NCBI GenBank assembly: GCA_003978075.1
Contig: QOAM01000065.1
Location: forward strand, 1 to 9,449
Direction: 5' to 3'
Source: Thermodesulfatator sp.
GTDB taxonomy: Bacteria > Desulfobacterota > Thermodesulfobacteria > Thermodesulfobacteriales > Thermodesulfobacteriaceae
Length of the DNA stretch: 9,449 nucleotides
In this document: positions 1 to 5,779 of the stretch, in pieces
Numbering within the stretch: the stretch's first letter is position 1
Layout of the letters: every line of letters begins with the position of its first letter
Program-made: the position numbers and the translations under genes
The notes under the pieces: model-generated
What the model was told of the DNA's origin: nothing
Seen by the model: the letters and a program-made list of their open reading frames with translations, nothing else
The model's database searches: none

Positions 1-352
1 CAAAACCCTTCACCTGGGGATCCTCCAAGGTCTTCACCACCCCGTAGGAGAGGACTAGGGTCTCGATCTCCTTGAGGCCCAGGAGGGTGGTGGCCTCCCG
101 GATGCGGCTTACTTTGCGCGAAAGTCCAAAATAGGCCGAGTTGACCAGCTTAAGGACCTGGGAAGCCAGGGCCGGATCCTTTTCGATAAAAGGGGCCAGC
201 TCCACCGGGGTGGTCTCCGGTTGGGCAATGCGGTCCAAGATCTGGAGGACTACCTGGGGAAGAGGAGGGGGAGAAAAGTCCTTAAAGATCCTGGCGAAAT
301 CCCCGGTAAGAAGGGTGGCGTACTGGGTAATCTTTTTAAAGACCTTTAACAT
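1..352 (-). CDS. HDOD-domain protein, N-terminal part (runs off left edge)
   Basis: Reading the minus strand from an ATG at 352-350 gives 117 residues with no stop before the window edge, so the 3' part of the gene is missing. After about 28 residues the protein matches the start of an HDOD domain: LPQVVLQILDRIAQ (31-44), then a segment with EKDPALASQVLKLVNSAYFG (57-76) and a following SRIREATTLLGLKEIETL stretch (82-99). The pattern 'P.L...VLKLVNSA.FG' followed by 'I..A...LG...' is typical of HDOD proteins. These are catalytically inactive relatives of HD hydrolases, often found in signalling, motility or stress proteins and sometimes joined to EAL, GGDEF or receiver domains. Whether an output domain follows here cannot be seen. 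The start is supported by GGGGAG (minus strand, 365-360) seven bases upstream and by an in-frame TAG nine codons upstream with no other start between. It is divergent from the HPP gene. The family call is strong; the cellular role is unknown. Confidence 0.85.
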   Translation of the reverse strand, partial: MLKVFKKITQYATLLTGDFARIFKDFSPPPLPQVVLQILDRIAQPETTPVELAPFIEKDPALASQVLKLVNSAYFGLSRKVSRIREATTLLGLKEIETLVLSYGVVKTLEDPQVKGF

Positions 353-420
353 CTCTGCACTCCCCGGTTCACTACGCTAGGAAACCCTTGGGAGCCCTCC
401 TTTCCTTTGCCCCTCAACCT

Positions 421-448
421 TTTACCTAAGTTCACAATCTTCTATAAT
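421..448 (+). promoter_or_regulatory. Predicted sigma-70-type promoter for the HPP gene
   Basis: A perfect -10 hexamer TATAAT lies at 443-448. A 4-of-6 match to the -35 consensus, TTTACC at 421-426, lies 16 bases upstream. Transcription would start near 455, giving a leader of about 47 bases. An 8-bp palindrome GAGATCTC (457-464) and the overlapping inverted repeat ATCTCT/AGAGAT (447-452 and 456-461) sit at the expected start site and could be an operator, but they may be chance. The -35 is weak, so confidence rests mainly on the -10. Confidence 0.5.
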
Positions 449-501
449 CTCTCTCAGAGATCTCGCTAGGATAATAACACAAAAAGAAGGGAGGTCTATT
501 C

Positions 502-1188
502 GTGGGCCGACTTTTGTGGGAGATCGCCAAGCTGGGTCGTTGGCGTTTTTTCTATCAGGCCACCCGACGGGATGTGCGTAAACTTACGGCCTTCTATGTC
601 CTTTTGGGGAGCTTTCTCAGTCTGAGCACCTTAGGACTGGCAGCCTATTTCCTCAACTGGCCCCTTATCTTTCCGGCCCTGGGGCCTACAGCCTTTCTCA
701 TCTTTTATTCCCCGGCCCGTTCCATGTCTTGGCCTCGCAACTGCTTTATGGGACACCTCTTGGCCTTGGCCTGCGGTATCGGGACATACCTCCTTCTCCT
801 AGAGTACTGCCCGGAAGTCCTGGCCAACAAGGCTTTCACCCTTACCGAAATCCTCTTTGTCTGCGGGGCGGTGGCCCTTACCGGCCTCCTCCTGGTCCTC
901 TTCCACCTCCAGCACCCTCCGGCGGCGGCCACAGCGATGCTGGCTACCGCCGGCTACTTTTCCTCTACCAAAACCATTCTGGGCTTCGTCCTGGCCCTGC
1001 TTTTGCTCCCGCTAGAAGGATATCTCTTTCACCGAGCCTCCGGGGTGATCTATCCCCTCTGGACCATTCCGGAAGAAAAGGAAGAGCCGCCTATTCGTAC
1101 CAAATTAGGAGAGGTAGGCGAGGGGGCCCACCTCTCCGACCCTTATGCCCGCCTCGCCCACCGTCTAACCACGCGTAGAGATCTTTGA
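502..1188 (+). CDS. HPP-family integral membrane protein
   Basis: The 228-residue protein has a basic N-terminus (about 1-30), then about five to six hydrophobic segments (roughly 30-51, 54-70, 82-101, 115-135 and 157-175). It ends in a hydrophilic tail of about 45 residues that is probably cytoplasmic. Family marks are the GPTAFLIF segment (61-68), SWPRNCFMGHLLA (76-88), corresponding to the family's 'PRN...GHLL' motif, and the name-giving His-Pro-Pro at 138-140 followed by AAATAM. HPP proteins are small membrane proteins found in bacteria and plants; a plant plastid member has been linked to nitrite transport, but the substrate of bacterial members is generally unknown and none can be inferred here. 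The GTG start at 502 is chosen because AAGGGAGG ends at 494, seven bases before it. Four Cys (81, 91, 103, 121) lie in or near membrane segments. Its stop is 7 bases from the convergent dnaK stop. It has its own promoter candidate and appears monocistronic. Confidence 0.85.
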   Translation: MGRLLWEIAKLGRWRFFYQATRRDVRKLTAFYVLLGSFLSLSTLGLAAYFLNWPLIFPALGPTAFLIFYSPARSMSWPRNCFMGHLLALACGIGTYLLLLEYCPEVLANKAFTLTEILFVCGAVALTGLLLVLFHLQHPPAAATAMLATAGYFSSTKTILGFVLALLLLPLEGYLFHRASGVIYPLWTIPEEKEEPPIRTKLGEVGEGAHLSDPYARLAHRLTTRRDL

Positions 1189-1199
1189 GCAAGCTCTAC
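1175..1199. repeat. Inverted repeat across the HPP/dnaK convergent stops
   Basis: GTAGAG (1175-1180) and CTCTAC (1194-1199) form a perfect 6-bp inverted repeat with a 13-base loop spanning both stop codons. A competing smaller repeat, GAGC/GCTC, lies inside it at 1187-1196. There is no T-tract on either side, so it is at best a weak bidirectional transcription end. No better terminator is visible for dnaK or the HPP gene. Confidence 0.3.
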
Positions 1200-3133
1200 T
1201 TCATTTCCTCGTAATCGGCGTCGATCACCTCATCCCCGCCTTTCTTCTCCTCTGTAGTCCCGCTTCCTCCACTGGCGGAGCCCGCAGAGGTCCCACCAGC
1301 CTGGCTGCTGGCCTGCTTGTAAACCATCTCCGCCAGCCGATAGGAGACCCGGGTAAGCTCGTCCGAGGCCCGACGGATGGCCTCCACATCGGTGCCTTCC
1401 ACCGCCTTGCGTAGCTCGGCAATCTTTTCCTCCACCTCTTTGCGCAGGTCCTCCGGCACCTTGTCCCCCAAGTCGCGCAAGGACTTCTCCGTAGAATATA
1501 TAAGGCTGTCGGCCTGGTTGCGGGCCTCGGCCAGCTCCCGCCGCCGCCGGTCCTCCTCGGCGTGGGCCTCGGCCTCCTTGATCATGCGCTGGATCTCCTC
1601 CTCCGAGAGCCCGGAGGAAGGCTTGACCACAACGGACTGCTCCTTTCCAGTGCCCAGATCCTTGGCGGTCACATGGAGGATCCCGTCGGCGTCGATGTCA
1701 AAGGTGACCTCGATCTGGGGCACCCCCCGCGGGGCCGGGGGAATACCTACCAGCTCAAAGCGGGCGATGCTCTTGTTGTCCGCAGCCATGGGGCGCTCAC
1801 CCTGCAACACGTGAATGGTCACCGAGGTCTGATTGTCCGCCGCGGTGGTGAAGATCTGGCTCTTACGGGTAGGAATAGTAGTGCCTCGAGGGATGATCAC
1901 CGTAAAGACCCCTCCCAAGGTCTCGATACCCAGGGAAAGCGGGGTCACATCCAGAAGGAGCACATCCTTGACCTCTCCCTTGAGGACCCCGGCCTGGATG
2001 GCCGCCCCCATGGCCACCACCTCGTCCGGGTTCACCCCCTTAACCGGGTCCTTTCCGAAGATCTCCTTGACCTTCTGTTGCACACGGGGCATGCGGGTCA
2101 TGCCCCCGACGAGGATGATCTCGTTGATGTCCTGCGGGGTGATCCCGGCGTCTTTCATGGCGATGCGGCAGGGCTCCTCCAGGCGCTGGATGAGGTCCTC
2201 CACCAGGGATTCCAGCTTGGCCCGGGTGAGCTTCATCACCAGGTGCTTGGGACCGGAGGCATCGGCGGTGATGAAGGGGAGATTGATCTCCGTTTCCGTC
2301 ACCGTGGAAAGTTCGATCTTGGCCTTCTCCGCGGCCTCCTTCAGGCGCTGCAGGGCCATGCGGTCCTGGCGCAGGTCGATACCGTGCTCCTTCTTGAACT
2401 CTTCGGCGATGTAATCCACAATGCGCATGTCGAAGTCCTCGCCCCCGAGGAAGGTGTCCCCCGAGGTGGCCTTGACCTCGAAGACCCCTTCTCCGATCTC
2501 CAGGATGGAGATATCGAAGGTTCCGCCGCCCAGGTCGAAGACCGCCACCGTGCCTTCTTTCTTCTTGTCCAGCCCGTAGGCCAAGCAGGCTGCGGTGGGC
2601 TCGTTGATAATGCGCAGCACGTTGAGCCCGGCGATACGCCCGGCGTCCTTAGTGGCCTGACGCTGGGTGTCGTCGAAATAGGCCGGAACGGTAATCACCA
2701 CATCCTTAACCGGCTGCCCTAGGTACTCTTCGAGGTCCTCCTTGATCTTGCGCAGGACCATGGCCGAGATTTCCGGCGGGCTGTAACGCTTGCCCCGAAC
2801 CTCCACATGGGCATCTCCGTTCGGGGCCCTGACGATCTTGTAAGGCACCCGTTTGGCCCATTCCTGGACCACCGGATCGTCGAACTTGCGCCCCATCAGG
2901 CGCTTGATCCCGAAGATGGTGTTTTCCGCGTTGGTGATGGCCTGGCGCTTGGCCAGAAGCCCCACCAGGATCTCTCCGCTTTCCTGAAAGGCCACCACCG
3001 AAGGCGTGGTGCGCGTGCCTTCACGATTGGGAATGACCTCCGGCTCTCCTCCCTTGAGAAGGGCTGCACAGGAGTTGGTGGTGCCCAGATCAATGCCTAT
3101 GATAGGACCTGTAGCCTTTTCTTTTTCCGCCAT
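1196..3133 (-). CDS. dnaK: Chaperone DnaK (Hsp70)
   Basis: This 645-residue protein is full length for bacterial Hsp70. It is a cytosolic ATP-driven chaperone that works with a J-protein and the exchange factor GrpE to fold and rescue proteins. The nucleotide-binding domain (about 8-389) shows the phosphate 1 loop GIDLGTTNS (13-21), phosphate 2 VFDLGGGTFDISI (198-210) with the conserved Thr205, and the adenosine motif ILVGGMTRMPRVQ (340-352). The hydrophobic interdomain linker DVLLLDVTP spans 390-398. The substrate-binding beta domain contains VLQGER (442-447), the helical lid covers about 505-610, and a Gly/Ser-rich disordered tail leads to an acidic end (DADYEEMK). The start at 3133 is fixed by a strong AGGAGGT eight bases upstream. 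It is the last gene of hrcA-grpE-dnaK; no dnaJ follows. Long open frames on the opposite strand are composition shadows. Identification is certain. Confidence 0.99.
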   Translation of the reverse strand: MAEKEKATGPIIGIDLGTTNSCAALLKGGEPEVIPNREGTRTTPSVVAFQESGEILVGLLAKRQAITNAENTIFGIKRLMGRKFDDPVVQEWAKRVPYKIVRAPNGDAHVEVRGKRYSPPEISAMVLRKIKEDLEEYLGQPVKDVVITVPAYFDDTQRQATKDAGRIAGLNVLRIINEPTAACLAYGLDKKKEGTVAVFDLGGGTFDISILEIGEGVFEVKATSGDTFLGGEDFDMRIVDYIAEEFKKEHGIDLRQDRMALQRLKEAAEKAKIELSTVTETEINLPFITADASGPKHLVMKLTRAKLESLVEDLIQRLEEPCRIAMKDAGITPQDINEIILVGGMTRMPRVQQKVKEIFGKDPVKGVNPDEVVAMGAAIQAGVLKGEVKDVLLLDVTPLSLGIETLGGVFTVIIPRGTTIPTRKSQIFTTAADNQTSVTIHVLQGERPMAADNKSIARFELVGIPPAPRGVPQIEVTFDIDADGILHVTAKDLGTGKEQSVVVKPSSGLSEEEIQRMIKEAEAHAEEDRRRRELAEARNQADSLIYSTEKSLRDLGDKVPEDLRKEVEEKIAELRKAVEGTDVEAIRRASDELTRVSYRLAEMVYKQASSQAGGTSAGSASGGSGTTEEKKGGDEVIDADYEEMK

Positions 3134-3141
3134 CCCTGCTT

Positions 3142-3148
3142 ACCTCCT
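3142..3148 (-). promoter_or_regulatory. dnaK ribosome binding site overlapping the grpE stop
   Basis: On the minus strand AGGAGGT (3148-3142) lies eight bases before the dnaK ATG (3133). The grpE stop codon TAG (3149-3147) shares its AG with this site. It is the strongest ribosome binding site in the operon, and termination of grpE translation happens right on it. That is consistent with coupled, high-level dnaK translation. Confidence 0.8.
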
Positions 3149-3755
3149 AAGATCCAGATTCAGGGGTAGGCGCCTCAGAGGGCGCTTCTTTTTCTTCCTC
3201 CTTTTTCACCGGCCGCTTGGCCACCGCCACCAATGCCGGCCGGATTACCCGATCGTGCAGCCGGTAACCCTTCTGATAGACCCGCACCACCGTGCCCTCG
3301 GGGTGTTCCTCGGTCTCCTCCAGATGAAGGGCCTCGTGGTGGTACGGATTAAAGTCCTCACCCAGGCTCACCTCAAACTGCTGGAGCCCGAACTTTTCCA
3401 TGGCCTGGATTAGACCTTTAAGGGTAAGGGCCACCCCATCGATCAGGGCCTTTACATCTTGAGACCCTTCCGCCGCCTCCAGGGCCCGCTCCAGATTGTC
3501 GATAGAGGGAAGAAGCTCCCGAAAGACCTGCTCCAAAGCGTACTTAAAATATTCTTCCTTTTCCCGCTTTACGGCCTTTTTCAGGTTTTCCACCTCTGCG
3601 GCAAAACGCAGGGCCCTTTCCCGCCAAAGACGACACTCTTCCTGGAGTTGCTCCCATTCCCCTCGAGGAACCTCTACCTTCTCCTCCTTTTCCGCACCCT
3701 CTTCCTGAGGGGCCTTGGTTTCCTTCTCTTCGGGACCCTTTTCCACGGGAATCAT
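3147..3755 (-). CDS. grpE: Nucleotide exchange factor GrpE
   Basis: With the start at 3755 the protein has 202 residues, normal for GrpE. It acts as a dimer that releases ADP from DnaK. Residues 1-30 are an acidic, Lys/Glu-rich disordered N-terminus. About 31-95 form the long dimerising helix (EVENLKKAVKREKEE at 54-68, then LLPSIDNLERAL at 81-92). The C-terminal beta domain that contacts DnaK carries FNPYHHEAL (135-143) and the family signature GTVVRVYQKGY followed by DRVIRPALVAVA (154-179). A charged tail of about 20 residues follows. The open frame extends upstream to 3857, but that would put 34 atypical residues inside hrcA. The ATG at 3755 directly follows GAGGGAGG (3766-3759), although the spacing of 3 bases is short. 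A GTG at 3746 (Val4) is an alternative start with a 12-base spacing. It is the middle gene of the operon, 55 bases after hrcA and 13 bases before dnaK. Confidence 0.95.
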   Translation of the reverse strand: MIPVEKGPEEKETKAPQEEGAEKEEKVEVPRGEWEQLQEECRLWRERALRFAAEVENLKKAVKREKEEYFKYALEQVFRELLPSIDNLERALEAAEGSQDVKALIDGVALTLKGLIQAMEKFGLQQFEVSLGEDFNPYHHEALHLEETEEHPEGTVVRVYQKGYRLHDRVIRPALVAVAKRPVKKEEEKEAPSEAPTPESGS

Positions 3756-3782
3756 AATCCTCCCTCGATCACTTTTTTGGGA

Positions 3783-3799
3783 CCTTACAAGGGCTAAGG
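3783..3799. repeat. Short inverted repeat in the hrcA-grpE gap
   Basis: CCTTA (3783-3787) and TAAGG (3795-3799) form a 5-bp inverted repeat with a 7-base loop in the 55-base gap between hrcA and grpE. As RNA it would make a small hairpin upstream of the grpE ribosome binding site. It lacks a following T-tract and is too weak for a confident terminator. A role in mRNA processing or stability is possible but unproven. Confidence 0.25.
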
Positions 3800-3810
3800 A
3801 GAAGTTAAGT

Positions 3811-4830
3811 TCAGGAGGAAAGCTTGTCCAGTCTTCGGGAAAGTTCTCGGGCCACAAACTCCACTAGAGGCACCAGACGGGCGTAGGCCATGCGCATGGG
3901 ACCGATGACCGCCACTCCCCCCACCGGGGTCTCGCGCCAGGTATAGGAGGCCACCACCGCCCCGCACTGGCGGAAGGGACAGGGGGCCTGGGAATGACCG
4001 ATGAGGACCTGGGGGGTGCGGGCCGTAAGGCAGCAATCGATAAGTTTTACCAGGAGGCGTTTTTCCTCAAAGGCCCTCAGGATCTCGCGCAGCCGCGCGA
4101 AATCCTGAAATTCCGGAAGGTCGAGTAAGCGGTTAAGTCCCTCGATCACTGGCTCCCCTTCTTCTTGGGAAAGGGTGCGAAAGATCTCCTCCAAGAGCTC
4201 TCTTTCGTTTTCTAGCTCGGAGGAAAGGATGCGCCGCAGCTCCTCTAGAGTGAGGCCGGGGAGACGCTGGTTGAGCACCTCGGCCAGACGTTCTATCTCT
4301 TGGGCAGAGACCTCCTCCGGAGCCTGAAAGAGGCGATGGATGACCAGCCCGGAGGCGCTCACCGCCACGGCCAGGACCACCCCCCGGGAGAGGGGCACGA
4401 AATCCAGCTTAACCAGCCTTTCGAATTCCAGCTTAGGGGTGGTCACCACCACCGGAAAACCCGAAAGACCGGAAAGGATGTGGGTGACCGAACGCAGGAG
4501 CTCCTCCCATCCTCCCGGAGGCTCCTCCGGTAAAGCGGTCTCAATGAGCTGGCGGGTCTCTTCGGGCAGGGGTTCGGGCTCCATGAGGTGCTCCACATAG
4601 TAACGGAAGCCCTCCTCCGTGGGCACACGTCCGGCAGAGGTGTGGGGCTGGGTGAGGAGTCCTAAGTCCTCGAGATCAGCCATAACGTTGCGGATGGTGG
4701 CGGAGGAGAGTGGCGGCCGAAAACGCTTGGCCACCGTGCGGGACCCTACCGGGGCCGCGGTCTCGATGTATTTTTCCGTCACCAAGGAAAGGACCTTCCG
4801 GTGTCTTTCGCTTAGTTCGTAAGCCTGCAT
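3811..4830 (-). CDS. hrcA: Heat-inducible transcription repressor HrcA
   Basis: HrcA (339 residues, normal length) is the dimeric repressor of class I heat-shock genes, usually binding the CIRCE operator. The N-terminal winged helix covers about 1-80, with LSERHRKVLSLVTEKYIETA (6-25), PVGSRTVAKRF (27-37), the recognition-helix stretch SSATIRNVMADLEDLGLL (42-59) and the highly conserved GRVPTEEGFRYYV (67-79). A central GAF-like region follows, and the C-terminal dimer segment has AVIGPMRMAY (307-316). The usual 'IGxE' motif near 277-280 reads IGHS here. All four Cys of the protein lie at 266, 267, 284 and 289. The ATG at 4830 gives a standard HrcA N-terminus, but no good Shine-Dalgarno sequence precedes it, so translation may be weak. 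It is the first gene of hrcA-grpE-dnaK, read divergently from htpX. Family identity is certain; the operator it uses here is not apparent. Confidence 0.97.
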   Translation of the reverse strand: MQAYELSERHRKVLSLVTEKYIETAAPVGSRTVAKRFRPPLSSATIRNVMADLEDLGLLTQPHTSAGRVPTEEGFRYYVEHLMEPEPLPEETRQLIETALPEEPPGGWEELLRSVTHILSGLSGFPVVVTTPKLEFERLVKLDFVPLSRGVVLAVAVSASGLVIHRLFQAPEEVSAQEIERLAEVLNQRLPGLTLEELRRILSSELENERELLEEIFRTLSQEEGEPVIEGLNRLLDLPEFQDFARLREILRAFEEKRLLVKLIDCCLTARTPQVLIGHSQAPCPFRQCGAVVASYTWRETPVGGVAVIGPMRMAYARLVPLVEFVARELSRRLDKLSS

Positions 4831-4847
4831 TTGAGACTCTAGCCAAG

Positions 4848-4890
4848 CCCCGGAAGTTTTTTATATTATTAACACGGAGGTAAACCGGGG
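4848..4890. repeat. Perfect 6-bp inverted repeat flanking the AT-rich promoter core
   Basis: CCCCGG (4848-4853) and CCGGGG (4885-4890) are exact reverse complements separated by 31 bases that contain the AT-rich core. Allowing one extra G in the right arm lengthens the match to GCCCCGG. The placement on both sides of the putative divergent -10 region is what one would expect of an operator for a dimeric repressor, but in GC-rich DNA a 6-bp match can occur by chance. Confidence 0.35.
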
Positions 4891-4901
4891 GCGAGCCCTG
4901 A

Positions 4902-4908
4902 GGGAGGT
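4902..4908 (+). promoter_or_regulatory. htpX ribosome binding site deciding the start
   Basis: GGGAGGT at 4902-4908 lies seven bases before the ATG at 4916. An in-frame GTG at 4907 overlaps this site itself and so cannot be the start it serves. The protein therefore begins MSHTL rather than three codons earlier. Confidence 0.8.
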
Positions 4909-4915
4909 GGTATCC

Positions 4916-5776
4916 ATGTCTCACACCCTGCGAACCTTTCTCCTTATGGCGGCCCTTACCGCCCTTTTTTTAATCGTAGGAGACCTCATCGGAGGCCGTA
5001 ACGGGGCCACTTTTGCCCTGATGATGGCCCTTTTTATGAACTTCTTCGCCTACTGGTTTTCGGACAAGCTGGCCCTGGCCATGAGTCGGGCCCGTCCGCT
5101 GTCGGAAGGGGAAGACCCGGAGCTGCATGCCCTGGTGGCCCGTCTGGCCCGGCAGGCTGGCCTTCCCAAACCCCGGGTCTACCTGATCCCCACGGACACC
5201 CCTAACGCCTTTGCCACCGGACGCAACCCCTCCCATGCGGCAGTGGCGGTGACCGCCGGGATTCGACGCCTTCTCACCCAGGAGGAGCTGGCAGGGGTGT
5301 TGGCCCACGAGCTGGCCCACATCAAAAACCGCGACATCCTTATCTCTTCCATCGCCGCGGTGATTGCCGGGGCCATCTCTTACCTGGCCTACATGGGACA
5401 GTGGGCCCTCTTCTGGGGGGGCCTAGGCGGAGACGACGACCGTCAAGGGAACTTCTTGGCCCTGGTGGGGGCCCTTTTAGCCATCATCCTAGCTCCCATG
5501 GCCGCTACCCTCATTCAATTGGCCATCAGTCGGAGTCGCGAGTACCAGGCCGACGCTACCGGAGCCCGTATCTGTCGCTGTCCCTTGGCCTTGGCCAGCG
5601 CCCTGGAGAAACTGGAGGCCTGGAATCGTCGGCTCCCCATGCAGGTCAACCCGGCCCAGGCCCAGATGTTTATTGTCAATCCCCTTTCTGGGGATACTTT
5701 GATGCGCCTCTTTTCCACCCATCCCCCCATTGAGGAGCGCATTGCCCGGCTGCGAGAAATGGCCCGGAGGTTTTAA
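4916..5776 (+). CDS. htpX: Inner-membrane zinc metalloprotease HtpX (M48B)
   Basis: HtpX is a membrane-bound zinc protease that degrades misfolded membrane proteins and, in E. coli, is stress induced. This copy has 286 residues, the usual length. Hydrophobic segments lie at about 5-23 and 31-48, then 143-168 and 180-205 after the active site. The zinc motif HELAH is at 131-135 (His131, His135, catalytic Glu132), and the third ligand is Glu209 in SREYQAD (207-213). Other family marks are PNAFATGRNP (96-105) and, near the C-terminus, FSTHPPIEERIARL. An oddity is CRC at 220-222, the only cysteines in the protein, eleven residues past the third zinc ligand. It is the first gene of a plus-strand operon, read divergently from hrcA. 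The next gene starts on the base after its stop codon. Identification is very secure. Confidence 0.97.
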   Translation: MSHTLRTFLLMAALTALFLIVGDLIGGRNGATFALMMALFMNFFAYWFSDKLALAMSRARPLSEGEDPELHALVARLARQAGLPKPRVYLIPTDTPNAFATGRNPSHAAVAVTAGIRRLLTQEELAGVLAHELAHIKNRDILISSIAAVIAGAISYLAYMGQWALFWGGLGGDDDRQGNFLALVGALLAIILAPMAATLIQLAISRSREYQADATGARICRCPLALASALEKLEAWNRRLPMQVNPAQAQMFIVNPLSGDTLMRLFSTHPPIEERIARLREMARRF

Positions 5777-5779
5777 TTG
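5766..5779 (+). promoter_or_regulatory. Ribosome binding site and TTG start abutting the htpX stop
   Basis: GGAGG (5766-5770) inside the last codons of htpX lies six bases before a TTG at 5777. That TTG begins immediately after the htpX TAA (5774-5776). The encoded N-terminus (two Arg, a hydrophobic stretch, then a lipobox) is a proper signal peptide, which supports TTG as the true start and points to translational coupling with htpX. Confidence 0.75.

Larger units (their letters stand above)
4831..4915. promoter_or_regulatory. Divergent control region of hrcA-grpE-dnaK and htpX operons
   Basis: These 85 bases are the only non-coding DNA available to drive both the chaperone operon (leftward) and the htpX operon (rightward). 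An AT-rich core at 4857-4872 offers -10-like hexamers in both directions: TATATT or TATTAT at 4862-4869 on the plus strand, and TATAAA at 4865-4860 on the minus strand. No -35 hexamer with standard spacing is evident either way. No CIRCE-type repeat (TTAGCACTC-N9-GAGTGCTAA) is present. That a promoter region lies here follows from gene layout; the exact elements are uncertain. Confidence 0.6.

Noticed and set aside
354..379. TCTGCACTC and CTACGCTAG spaced 9 bases apart, resembling CIRCE, upstream of the HDOD gene
   Set aside because: The left half matches 7 of 9 but the right half only 4 of 9, and the two are not inverted repeats of each other.
391..408. GGAGCCCTCC followed by T-rich sequence as a terminator
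   Set aside because: The stem is 4 bp with a 2-base loop, the T-run is interrupted, and no plus-strand gene ends upstream of it in this window.
1562..2722. 386-codon open frame on the strand opposite dnaK
   Set aside because: Long antisense frames are a known artefact opposite dnaK genes in GC-rich DNA with strong codon bias. The translation is His/Gly/Leu/Asp-rich with no recognisable domain.
3756..3857. N-terminal extension of the grpE frame into hrcA
   Set aside because: The extra 34 residues overlap the hrcA coding end, do not resemble GrpE, and lie upstream of the ribosome binding site next to the ATG at 3755.
4657..4665. GAGTCCTAA, 8 of 9 match to a CIRCE half site
   Set aside because: It lies inside hrcA coding sequence and the partner half at the required 9-base spacing is absent.
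4830..4853. Sigma-32-like heat-shock promoter for htpX (TTTGAG, 12 bases, CCCCGG)
   Set aside because: Only the TTGA and CCCC cores match the consensus, C-runs are common here, and the -35 would sit on the hrcA start codon. Not strong enough to annotate.
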